A DNA stretch of 64,000 nucleotides from Fibrobacter sp. (GCA_016285835.1 JAEERM010000003.1:1-64000); one strand, 5' to 3'; shown: positions 41,019 through 49,818, numbered from the stretch's first letter. The notes: generated by a model not told the origin, from the sequence alone. Program-made: numbers and translations.

Positions 41019-42347
41019 ATGAAAAAAAGTTTTTTGATGGCACTTGCAGTGTCTTTCGGCATGCTTGTTGCTTGTGGTGACGATTCCTCCTCTTCTGCAA
41101 GCGGAGACGATGAAAAGGAGCTTTCCTCTTCTTCGGTTGAAAAGTCCGGTAATAAAGACAAAAAGTCCAGCAGCAGTAAAGGCAAATCTAGCGACAGTAA
41201 GGGCAAATCTAGCAGTTCCAAGAAGGAAGAAAAGGGCGAATATAAGCGCGAATTCGCAACTGCTATCGCTTCGGGCGAAACAATGTTCATCGGCACGATG
41301 TCCCTGGGCCACACGGACGATTTGGGCAAGGACTTCATTGAAGTCGGCACCCGCGCTGGCGTTGTCTATTACGACAATTCTCTGTTCATTGCTGACCTTA
41401 GTGTGGGCTCCATTGCACGCTACAGCCTTGACAAAAACAATAAGATTGGCAAAAAAACTGCGGAGCTTTCGCTCCCTGGCGTCTGGGTAAACCACATTTT
41501 CTTTGTGAACGAAGAAAAGGCTTACTTGGCTGGTGCTTTTGATTCCCTGCTCATTATCAACCCGAAAACCATGAAGCGCACGGGCGCAATTGACCTTTCC
41601 GAGTATAAAAACGATGATGCTATTGCCGTGTCTCCGGGCACGGGACTCATTGTTGATGGGCGCCTTTATGTGGGCCTGCTGCAGAGCATTAGTGACTATG
41701 TGACCGGTTATACGGCCCAGGTCGCTATCATTGACATCGAGAAGGATTCCGTGATTGCTGTGGCCGAAGATGATCGCGTTGCGGCCGTGGGTTCGCTGGA
41801 TGACTCGCAGAATCAGGCTTTTATTCTTGCTGATGGCTACATTTATTGCTACTGCAACGCCTCCTGGGGCTATTCTCCGGATGGCCAGACCGACGGTTTC
41901 CTGCGTATCAAGGTGGGCGAAACCAAATTTGATAAGGACTATGCATGGCTCGTGACCAAGGAAGTTGCCATTGATGGCATCACCAAGAAGGATAACTTCA
42001 AATATCTGAGTCCGGCCACATACGCTGTCGGCACCAAGGTCTATGCCTTCCTGAACGTGATGGTGGATTTGCAACAGGTCTGGACCGATATGGATAGCTA
42101 CCACAACAATACCTGCAAGCCGGTAGAAATCGATCTTGCCAAAAAGAAAATGAAGGCGCTCCCGATTGATTACACTTCTAGTTGGGCTAGCTACGGCAAG
42201 TACATCGATGACGACGGCACCGTAATTTTTGCAGTTTCGACCGAAAAAGATGGCAACGCCTACTTCCGCTATGACCCGAATACCAAAAAGGCCGAAAAGA
42301 TTGCAACGGTTGAACCGATCCCGATGTGGATTGTGCCGCTGAAGTAA
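41019..42347 (+). CDS. Lipoprotein, predicted beta-propeller (DUF4374/XusB-like siderophore-binding candidate)
   Basis: MKKSFLMALAVSFGMLVACGDDSSSS lipobox; repeated propeller-like strands (VVYYDNSLFIADLSVGSIARYSLDKNNKI...); next to TonB-dependent receptor. Confidence 0.6.
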   Translation: MKKSFLMALAVSFGMLVACGDDSSSSASGDDEKELSSSSVEKSGNKDKKSSSSKGKSSDSKGKSSSSKKEEKGEYKREFATAIASGETMFIGTMSLGHTDDLGKDFIEVGTRAGVVYYDNSLFIADLSVGSIARYSLDKNNKIGKKTAELSLPGVWVNHIFFVNEEKAYLAGAFDSLLIINPKTMKRTGAIDLSEYKNDDAIAVSPGTGLIVDGRLYVGLLQSISDYVTGYTAQVAIIDIEKDSVIAVAEDDRVAAVGSLDDSQNQAFILADGYIYCYCNASWGYSPDGQTDGFLRIKVGETKFDKDYAWLVTKEVAIDGITKKDNFKYLSPATYAVGTKVYAFLNVMVDLQQVWTDMDSYHNNTCKPVEIDLAKKKMKALPIDYTSSWASYGKYIDDDGTVIFAVSTEKDGNAYFRYDPNTKKAEKIATVEPIPMWIVPLK

Positions 42348-42392
42348 GCGAAAAATTCTTCATAAAACACAGTATCCTCATAAACACAAACC

Positions 42393-42429
42393 TCCGTTCT
42401 TGCCTATGGCAAGGACGGAATTTTTTTTG
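42393..42429 (+). terminator. Rho-independent terminator
   Basis: TCCGTTCTTGCCTATGGCAAGGACGGAATTTTTTTT. Confidence 0.88.
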
Positions 42430-42441
42430 TGCGTACGGAAT

Positions 42442-42476
42442 CCATTTGGATTTTTTAGGGCCCATTTGGAGTAGAA
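42442..42476 (+). promoter_or_regulatory. CCATTTGG direct repeat, 20-bp spacing
   Basis: CCATTTGGATTTTTTAGGGCCCATTTGGAGTAGAA immediately upstream of TBDR. Confidence 0.65.
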
Positions 42477-42490
42477 TTTTGGAGTAAAAA

Positions 42491-44767
42491 ATGCTCTATT
42501 GCGCTGCGATGAAAAAGATGTTTATTTACAAGGCGATTGCGTTTGCCGCTATATTTGCAACGCTTGGCGTGGTGCCGGCTCGCGCCCAAGATGACGAAGT
42601 GACCTCAATAGACGATTTCTTGGAGGAATCAGCTCCGGAAAGTGCCACAGTAGATGGAAATACGAATAGCGCTGTGGCTCAATCGGGTACGTCTGTAGAC
42701 AATGCATCGGGAATCACTCAACTGGACGAACTCTCGGTGGAATCTGAAGTTGAAGCGGAACGGGCAAAACAAGCCAAAAAGGCAGAAGCTGTCGTGACAA
42801 TCGATGCTGTCGAGATGCAGAATACAAGTAAGACCGTTTCGAAAGCGATAAATTCTGCCTCGGGCGTAAAGGTGCGCAAGTCTGGTGGCATGGGCAGCGA
42901 AGGCAAGGTCAACATTCGCGGCATGGAAGGCAAGAATATCAAGGTGCTCGTGAACGGAGTCCCGGTCGAAACGCAGGGCAACTTGGGCCTAGACGATATT
43001 CCCATCGATCAGATTGCAGATATCGAAGTTTACAAGGGCTATGTTCCTGCGCGTTTTGCAACAGATGGTGCAGGTGGTGCAATAAACATCATTACCAAGA
43101 AGCGTCCCGCCAATTCGGTAGATGCGTCCTATAGTTTTTCGAGTTTTAATTCGCACAAGGCGTCTGTTACTGCAAGCCATTTGATTGATAGCATTGTTGG
43201 TCACGCTGGTTTAGAAGTGGGTGTGTCGGGGTATTTCAATCATTCTGATAACGATTATGAGTTTACGTCGCCCTACATGAAAAGTTCTACAGGCAAAGAT
43301 ACTACCATCGTTCGCGATCACGACCATTATACCTCTTATAACGTGCAGGCTTTTGCAAACTTGATGAATGCTTGGTTTGACCAGGTTTCGTTGGGCGCAA
43401 GTTATGGTGCCTTCGATAAGGAAATTCAGGGAGATGCGAACCGCATTGTCGAAACGAAAAATGAGGGGTACAATTTCGGTGCCACATTCGGGCTCGACAA
43501 AAAAAATATTTTCGTGAACGACCTGAATTTCGGTAATCATTTTTCGTTTGGGTATAGCGAAAATAAGGTCATTGATACGAGCCGAGTGCATTGTCGCAAC
43601 TGGTTCACCTGTGATACCGCCAAAAAAAATGTGGGCGAACTATCTACGATGGGACTCCCGAAACTGAGAACAGTGCAGGCGTATGATTTCAATAATTTGC
43701 TGAATTTAGATTATCAGTTCATCAGGAACCAATTTATTTACTGGAATACTCTTTTCAGGTATCATAAAGAAGACCCCGAAGATGATTTTGGCACCAAAAT
43801 GTTAGGCTTCAATACGGCTGGGTACCCGGGGAAAACAGTTTCTGTGACAACGGGCCTTTCGCTCGAAGATAATTTCTTTGATTCTCGGTTGCAGAACTTG
43901 CTGGGCTTCAAGTTCCATTACCTGAAAGCGGATATCTCTAACACGTCCACAAGTAGGTTGCAGAAAGCGACGGTTGAATCAAATGATTATACTGATTTTG
44001 GTTACGATGAAAGTTTGATGTTCCGGATTGTAAAACCGCTTGCGGTCAAGGGGTCTTACCAGCATGCGGTGCGCTTGCCCACTCCCGATGAACTCTTTGG
44101 CGATGGGGTGCGCGTGAGTGCTGCAACAAATCTCAAGCCCGAAGAAGCAGATAATTTTAACGTTGGCCTGTCTCTTGATTTGCAAGAAATCCCGCTGGTG
44201 GCACGGTTCCGATTTGATGGTGACGTTTTCTATTCTTACTACAAGAATCGCATTCATTATATGGGCTCATCACAGATGTCTGTGCCATACTTTAATATGG
44301 ACCCGATTCGCGGATGGGGCTACGAAGGCGACGTGAAACTCGATGTGAATGAATGGATATTGTTCGGAACGAACTGGACTTTCCAGGATTTGCGCAATAT
44401 AGATTATAATGCCAAGCAGGGCATTCTTGAAGATGCGATTATCCCGAACATTCCGCGATTCTTCATGAATTACCTTGCCGAATTCCACATGGGCGATGTA
44501 ATCAACAAAAATGATTTTCTCAAGTTCTGGTGGTCGGCAAACTATACTGACGAATACTATTATGGTTGGAAAATCAGTTCCCGTCAGAGCCGGAAAATTG
44601 AGGCTTCGTTTACACAGGATTTGGGCATAGAATACTCCGTATGGGATAATAAACTTGCCTGGAGTTTTGAGGTTGATAACTTTATGGATGAAATTGTTTA
44701 CGATAAATATGGCGAAAGTAAGCCTGGTCGCACTTTCGCTACAAAAATCAGGTATAGCTTCAGGTAG
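42491..44767 (+). CDS. TonB-dependent outer-membrane receptor
   Basis: Plug domain VRKSGGMGSEGKVNIRGMEGKNIKVLVNGVPVETQGNLGLDDIPIDQIADIEVYKGYVPARFATDGAGGAINIITKK; C-terminal TKIRYSFR. Confidence 0.93.
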   Translation: MLYCAAMKKMFIYKAIAFAAIFATLGVVPARAQDDEVTSIDDFLEESAPESATVDGNTNSAVAQSGTSVDNASGITQLDELSVESEVEAERAKQAKKAEAVVTIDAVEMQNTSKTVSKAINSASGVKVRKSGGMGSEGKVNIRGMEGKNIKVLVNGVPVETQGNLGLDDIPIDQIADIEVYKGYVPARFATDGAGGAINIITKKRPANSVDASYSFSSFNSHKASVTASHLIDSIVGHAGLEVGVSGYFNHSDNDYEFTSPYMKSSTGKDTTIVRDHDHYTSYNVQAFANLMNAWFDQVSLGASYGAFDKEIQGDANRIVETKNEGYNFGATFGLDKKNIFVNDLNFGNHFSFGYSENKVIDTSRVHCRNWFTCDTAKKNVGELSTMGLPKLRTVQAYDFNNLLNLDYQFIRNQFIYWNTLFRYHKEDPEDDFGTKMLGFNTAGYPGKTVSVTTGLSLEDNFFDSRLQNLLGFKFHYLKADISNTSTSRLQKATVESNDYTDFGYDESLMFRIVKPLAVKGSYQHAVRLPTPDELFGDGVRVSAATNLKPEEADNFNVGLSLDLQEIPLVARFRFDGDVFYSYYKNRIHYMGSSQMSVPYFNMDPIRGWGYEGDVKLDVNEWILFGTNWTFQDLRNIDYNAKQGILEDAIIPNIPRFFMNYLAEFHMGDVINKNDFLKFWWSANYTDEYYYGWKISSRQSRKIEASFTQDLGIEYSVWDNKLAWSFEVDNFMDEIVYDKYGESKPGRTFATKIRYSFR

Positions 44768-44775
44768 CGTTCGCT

Positions 44776-44862
44776 AACTTTGGATAGTTCAATCTAACTA
44801 AGTTATTTGAATGGAAACTAAGTTGTATAGCCTGAACTAAATTGGGAATTTGCAACATTGTT
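44776..44862. promoter_or_regulatory. Phased AACTnAGTT-type repeat array
   Basis: AACT/AACA cores start at 44776, 44796, 44816, 44835, 44854 (19-20 bp steps): AACTTTGGA, AACTAAGTT, AACTAAGTT, AACTAAATT, AACATTGTT. Confidence 0.6.
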
Positions 44863-44981
44863 AGTTGCTCGGAATGCTTATGGGACTTGGGTTTGAAGTC
44901 TGTTTGTTAGTTTGTATGTAAATTGCTTTTTAATGAAGTTTTAGGTAGATTTTTAGCAAACAATCAACAAAGGAGTAAGCT

Positions 44982-45203
44982 ATGTCCGTATGGAAAAATG
45001 AAAAGTTCTGGTGCGTGGTGGCGGGTGTCGTGGGCCCGGCCATTATCAAGAAGATTGTCAAGGCTCCGAAGACGCGTGAATATGCAGTCAAGGGACTTGC
45101 CGAAGGCATGAAACTCACCGCCGATGCCAAGGCCGCCTTCCAGGATATGAAGGACGAAGCCGCCGACATCTGCAACGACGCAAAGAAAGAAGCAGGTAAG
45201 TAA
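44982..45203 (+). CDS. Small P-type-ATPase-associated protein (DUF6110-like)
   Basis: 73 aa, N-terminal hydrophobic segment then Ala/Lys/Asp-rich helix; precedes P-type ATPase. Confidence 0.6.
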   Translation: MSVWKNEKFWCVVAGVVGPAIIKKIVKAPKTREYAVKGLAEGMKLTADAKAAFQDMKDEAADICNDAKKEAGK

Positions 45204-45226
45204 ATAGTGGCTAGTGGTTAGTAAAC
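45204..45226 (+). repeat. 7-bp periodic TAG heptad repeat
   Basis: TAGTGGCTAGTGGTTAGTAA immediately after the stop at 45203; inverted related copy CTAACCACTAATCACCAACCACCAACCACTT at 45259-45290. Confidence 0.8.
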
Positions 45227-45294
45227 AGGAATGAAGAAAGAATATTCTAATAGTAATCCTAACCACTAATCACCAACCACCAACCACTTGAGTT

Positions 45295-47376
45295 ATGAAG
45301 TCTAGAATCGTTTACGATCAGCCGGGGCGAATCCGCTTTCGGGCGGGGGCCTATGCATTTGAACGTGTGCATGAACCGCGCATCCACAAGGCATGCGTGA
45401 GTGAACCTTATGTCCAGAAAGCGGTAGTCCATTCGGAAAACGGTGGCATTCTGCTGGAATACGAAAACGGCTATCGTGAACAGGTGATTGATTTTGTCCG
45501 GAATCTGGATATCGCAAATCTCCCTGAGAGCGAGCCCGATACTGAATACCAACTGCAGGAACTCGATACGCGTTTCAAGAACCGGCTTGCGTTCATGATT
45601 GCGCGGCGTTACCTGGCCAAGTTGCTGATTCCGGCCCCCATTCGCACGGCGCACCTGATTTACAGGGGCCTCAAGTTTGTGGCGAAGGGCTTGAACTGCC
45701 TTGGCGAAGGCAAACTCTCCGTCGAAGTGTTGGACGGTGCTGCCATCGGGGCGAGCATCTTGCAGCGCAATTACGAATCGGCAGGGACCATCATGTTCCT
45801 GCTGAACGTGAGCAGCCTTCTGGAAGATTATACCAAAGCGCGCACGCGCACGGCCCTTACAGCAAGCCTTGCTGTGAAGGTAGACCGTGTGTGGGTCGTT
45901 CGCGACGGCGTCGATGTCCAGGTGCGTATGCAGGATGTTCAGGTGGGCGACCTCGTGCGTGTGCGTTCCGGTAGCATGATTCCGGTGGACGGAACCGTTG
46001 CCGAAGGCGATGCATTCGTGAACGAAGCGACTATGACGGGCGAATCGCAGGCAGTCCATAAGACGGTCGGAAAGTCCGTTTTTGCAGGCACTGTCGTGGA
46101 CGAAGGCTCGATAGTTGTTTCTGTGCGGGCCGTGAGCGGCAACACCAAGATTCAAAAAATCATCGAACTCATCGACCGCTCCGAAGACCTGAAGGCTTCT
46201 ATCCAGAGCCGCGCCGAACGCCTTGCCGATGGTATCGTGCCGTTCAGCTTTATCGGATTCGGGCTCACGCTCCTGTTTACGCGCAACATCACCAAGGCCG
46301 TCTCGATTCTGATGGTGGACTATTCTTGCGCCATCAAGCTTTCAACCCCGATTTCGGTTATCTCGGCGCTCCGCGAAGCGGCCGACCGCAACATGACCGT
46401 GAAGGGCGGCAAGTATCTGGAAGAATTTGCGCTTGCCGACACCATCATTTTTGACAAGACGGGGACTCTCACCAAAGCAGAACCTAAGCTCGAACGTGTC
46501 ATTCCCTTTGAAGGCCGAAGCGAAGAGGAGGTGCTTCGCATCGCGGCCTGTATCGAGGAACATTTCCCGCACAGTATGGCTCGTGCCATTGTGCGCGGGG
46601 CTCTCGACAGGGAAATCGATCACGAAGAAGAGCACGCCGACGTTCAGTACATCGTGGCGCATGGAATTGCGACCACACTGAACGGGGAACGTGCCGTCAT
46701 CGGTAGCAAGCATTTTGTTATCGAGGACGAGCACGTTTCCGTCGGCGACACGGAACAACAGCGTATTGACGAACTCGCCGGAGCCGCATCCGTGATTTAC
46801 CTTGCCATTGGCGGGAACCTTGCGGGTGTGCTTTGCATTAGCGATCCTCCGCGAGACGAAGCAGCAGAAGCTATCCGCATGCTCCGTGAACGTGGAATCA
46901 AGCATGTGGCGATGATTACCGGCGACAGCCAGAAGGCGGCGGAACGTACCGCTCAACTTTTAGGCATCGATACCTTCTTTGCTCAGGTGCTGCCCGAAGA
47001 CAAGCATCGCTATGTGGAAAAGATGAAGGCTGAAGGCCGCCGAGTAATCATGGTGGGGGATGGTATCAATGACGCTCCTGCTCTTGCCGCCGCGAACGTG
47101 TCGGTTGCCATGAGCGATGCGAGCGACATTGCCCGCGAAACCGCCGACGTGACGCTCCGCAGCGAGGACCTGCGCGACCTCGCCGAACTCCGTACATTGA
47201 GCGTCCAGCTTATGGAACGTATCCAGGCGAATTACCGCTTTATCGTCGCCTTCAACACGTCGCTTCTGGCCGCAGGTTTCTTCGGAATACTTGCCCCCTC
47301 GACCTCGGCCCTGTTGCACAACCTCTCGACCATGGCGATTTGCGCCAAGAGCATGACGCCGTTGAAGCGGAAATAG
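45295..47376 (+). CDS. P1B-like metal-translocating P-type ATPase
   Basis: TGES, DKTGTLTKAEP, HP-loop equivalent EEHFPHSMARAI, MVGDGINDAPALAAANVSVAM; TM motif YSCAIKLSTP in place of canonical CPx. Confidence 0.92.
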   Translation: MKSRIVYDQPGRIRFRAGAYAFERVHEPRIHKACVSEPYVQKAVVHSENGGILLEYENGYREQVIDFVRNLDIANLPESEPDTEYQLQELDTRFKNRLAFMIARRYLAKLLIPAPIRTAHLIYRGLKFVAKGLNCLGEGKLSVEVLDGAAIGASILQRNYESAGTIMFLLNVSSLLEDYTKARTRTALTASLAVKVDRVWVVRDGVDVQVRMQDVQVGDLVRVRSGSMIPVDGTVAEGDAFVNEATMTGESQAVHKTVGKSVFAGTVVDEGSIVVSVRAVSGNTKIQKIIELIDRSEDLKASIQSRAERLADGIVPFSFIGFGLTLLFTRNITKAVSILMVDYSCAIKLSTPISVISALREAADRNMTVKGGKYLEEFALADTIIFDKTGTLTKAEPKLERVIPFEGRSEEEVLRIAACIEEHFPHSMARAIVRGALDREIDHEEEHADVQYIVAHGIATTLNGERAVIGSKHFVIEDEHVSVGDTEQQRIDELAGAASVIYLAIGGNLAGVLCISDPPRDEAAEAIRMLRERGIKHVAMITGDSQKAAERTAQLLGIDTFFAQVLPEDKHRYVEKMKAEGRRVIMVGDGINDAPALAAANVSVAMSDASDIARETADVTLRSEDLRDLAELRTLSVQLMERIQANYRFIVAFNTSLLAAGFFGILAPSTSALLHNLSTMAICAKSMTPLKRK

Positions 47377-47400
47377 CCTCGAAATCTATAAAATCTCGTC

Positions 47401-47428
47401 AAAAAGGTGGTGTTAATACCACCTTTTT
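47401..47428 (+). terminator. Rho-independent terminator after ATPase
   Basis: AAAAAGGTGGTGTTAATACCACCTTTTTT. Confidence 0.88.
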
Positions 47429-47522
47429 TGCGTTTTTCTCTGATGTTTTGTTTGCGACATTATTTGTCGCAGTAATAATCTATTTTTCAAAGAACGCAGA
47501 AATGAGCAAATCGAGGTGTTAT

Positions 47523-48182
47523 ATGAGCAATCGATACGTATACCAGTTGACAGAGACCTTAATCTTAAACAGCCCAAAGCGAGAAACTGTAGAACACGAT
47601 TTAGGTGTTTTTCGCTCCCTGAGCGTCGCTGAAAATTTTTTGCGAGATTACCTTAAAAACGGAAAATTTTTCTATCCACTTTATTGCTTCGCCGTCAAAT
47701 GTTTACCTATAAGTGAAGAATTAGATTATGATTCAATGCTACAAATCAACATCTATTCGCCCGATGGCAGATTGCAGATTTCAGAATTCAATTTGTTACG
47801 TTGCGGTGGAGCCATAAACAAGCGATTGAATCTTTGCGCCCGCATCTCCATTGACATCAGCTCGAATAAAAAATCCTACTTCACGCTGTATAACAACTGG
47901 CGACGCAGACTTGCGACCAAGTGCGCCCGCATCTCTTTTCTGGAACCCGAATACGAATTAAGCTCCTCGTACAGTAAATCCGTTTGGTTCCTTAACGAAA
48001 GTGAGAAGAAAAAGCTTATGGAGTTTCTGAATATAAAAAGGCCCTTTGCTTCTGATGATGAACCTTCAAATAACTGGCAAAGTGTTATTAGGACCTTCAA
48101 CAACATAATTCGAGGTGACGAAACCGACCGAATTTTACCTTATGACACCCCCATCCCTGACTATACCAAATTGGAGCCATAA
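47523..48182 (+). CDS. Uncharacterised protein, paralogue of 48870-49529
   Basis: MSNRYVYQLTETLIL...TKCARISFLEPEYELSSSYSKSVWFLNESEKKKLMEFL...DTPIPDYTKLEP. Confidence 0.7.
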   Translation: MSNRYVYQLTETLILNSPKRETVEHDLGVFRSLSVAENFLRDYLKNGKFFYPLYCFAVKCLPISEELDYDSMLQINIYSPDGRLQISEFNLLRCGGAINKRLNLCARISIDISSNKKSYFTLYNNWRRRLATKCARISFLEPEYELSSSYSKSVWFLNESEKKKLMEFLNIKRPFASDDEPSNNWQSVIRTFNNIIRGDETDRILPYDTPIPDYTKLEP

Positions 48183-48853
48183 TGACAAAGGACCTTTCAC
48201 GTGTACCTCGGTGGGATATTCTCCGGAATTTCTACCGCGACTTTGACAACGGTCGCAAGCGTGGCTGTGTTGAGAAGTGGAAAAAAGAAATGCCCAAAAA
48301 AAGGCTTGAGCGGGAACTCTTCGAAACCAGAATCCACATTGAATTCTTGAACGATCGTCACGAAAAAATGAATAAAGAATTCCGCTGGACCTACACGAAC
48401 ATGAAAAAGCTCATCGCGCTTGACCAGCGTTTCAGGGAACTGCACCGGAGTATTGCCCGCACCTACGAGGCGACCAAGAAGGACCTCGCTGCACTCATCG
48501 CACAAAAGCACAAGTGGTACAGGGAATATGAACTTGAATCGGAAATCTGTCCTGCGAACGACTGGGACATACCTGGCGAACACGAATACATCAGCGATTT
48601 GCTCTTCTGGTACGCGAACTGGGAATCCATCAACATTTGCTTGAGCACGAACGAGGATCAACACGAACGCCACAAGGCCTACAACGTTCCTGCCTGGAAA
48701 GAAATGCAACTCATTGATCGATTCGTAAACAGCGGTGTCACCTGGGAACTCGATGCGTTGCTATACGACAGCGATGCGAGCCTCTATACCTTCCGCGACG
48801 TTGTCCGCATGAAACCGGAACAATTTGAAGTATGCTATACGTTGAGATTTTAA
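48182..48853 (+). CDS. Uncharacterised protein between two paralogues
   Basis: ATG overlaps preceding TAA (TAATG); 223 aa, charged, mostly helical appearance. Confidence 0.65.
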   Translation: MTKDLSRVPRWDILRNFYRDFDNGRKRGCVEKWKKEMPKKRLERELFETRIHIEFLNDRHEKMNKEFRWTYTNMKKLIALDQRFRELHRSIARTYEATKKDLAALIAQKHKWYREYELESEICPANDWDIPGEHEYISDLLFWYANWESINICLSTNEDQHERHKAYNVPAWKEMQLIDRFVNSGVTWELDALLYDSDASLYTFRDVVRMKPEQFEVCYTLRF

Positions 48854-48869
48854 ACAAAAGCGAGGTACT

Positions 48870-49529
48870 ATGAGAAGACGATACATTTATCAGCTGGCGG
48901 CAACGATACTGCCGAATGGGCTGGGCTATGACACCGTCAACCACGACCTTGGGATTTTCACGTCGCTACGCACCGCCAAAAAAGTTCTGCGAGATTATGT
49001 CGAGAGTGGAAATTTCTATTGCCCGGTCTATAGTTTTTCCATCATGTTCCTGCCCGTCAATGACGATTTGGAATATGAATCTGAACGGCAAATCAATGTC
49101 TATTTGCCCGATGGCAAATTGCAGCTTTCTGAATTCAACATGATGTCCTGTAACGGGGCGTGGAGCAAAACGCTGAATATAGACCTTCGCGCCGTCATCG
49201 ACATCGGCCCCGGCAAAAAGCCTTATTTCACGCTGTACAACCATTGGAACCGAGGACTCGCGACCAAGTGCGCGCGCATCTCCTTTCTAGAACCCAAATA
49301 CGAACTGAGCTCCTCGTACAACAAATCCGTCTGGTTCCTGGACGATAACGAGAAAAAGATGCTCATGAAGTTCCTGAGAACAAAATGCAGGAGCATATTT
49401 AGCGACAAGTGCACGAACAACTGGATGAGCGTCATCGGGGCATTCAACAACGAAGTCCAAGGCGATGACGACAGCCGCATCCTGCCCTACGATTTGCCCA
49501 TCCCTAATTACAACAAACTAGAACCGTAG
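48870..49529 (+). CDS. Uncharacterised protein, paralogue of 47523-48182
   Basis: MRRRYIYQLAATILP...TKCARISFLEPKYELSSSYNKSVWFLDDNEKKMLMKFL...DLPIPNYNKLEP. Confidence 0.7.
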   Translation: MRRRYIYQLAATILPNGLGYDTVNHDLGIFTSLRTAKKVLRDYVESGNFYCPVYSFSIMFLPVNDDLEYESERQINVYLPDGKLQLSEFNMMSCNGAWSKTLNIDLRAVIDIGPGKKPYFTLYNHWNRGLATKCARISFLEPKYELSSSYNKSVWFLDDNEKKMLMKFLRTKCRSIFSDKCTNNWMSVIGAFNNEVQGDDDSRILPYDLPIPNYNKLEP

Positions 49530-49545
49530 TGAAAACTGTCCTTAT

Positions 49546-49703
49546 GGGCGTTCCCCGGCCAAACCGATGTGTCATCCTGAGCGAAGTGCAACGAAGTCGA
49601 AGGATCTGGCCGGGTCGGGCCATACTCGCACGCCGCTAACGGCGCACTCACCGAGCCTTGCTAACGCAAGTCTCGTCCCTTCGGGTAACTGTCCCTAACG
49701 CAG
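49546..49703. repeat. Modular hairpin intergenic repeat, copy 2, with a nested second repeat
   Basis: Minus strand GCGTTAGGGACAGTTACCCGAAGGGACGAGACTTGCGTTAGCAAGGCTCGGTGAGTGCGCCGTTAGCGGCGTGCGAGTATGGCCCGACCCGGCC...GGCCGGGGAACGCCC; loop holds GTCATCCTGAGCGAAGTGCAACGAAGTCGAAGGATCT. Confidence 0.85.
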
Positions 49704-49818
49704 AATGTGCATCTATTTCTTGAAAAAAAGAGGTAATTAAGTTTTTTTAAACCAAAACGGAGTTTTTCTAAAAAAGGATATATATTTATATTGTTCTTGA
49801 AAAATAAAGGGAGAGCAC

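Noticed and set aside
40989-42104. 371-aa ORF antisense to the XusB-like lipoprotein
   Set aside because: Shadow ORF; sense frame has lipobox and RBS
44776-44862. Possible plasmid-type iterons or replication origin
   Set aside because: No Rep gene nearby; position before a P-type ATPase operon fits a promoter array better
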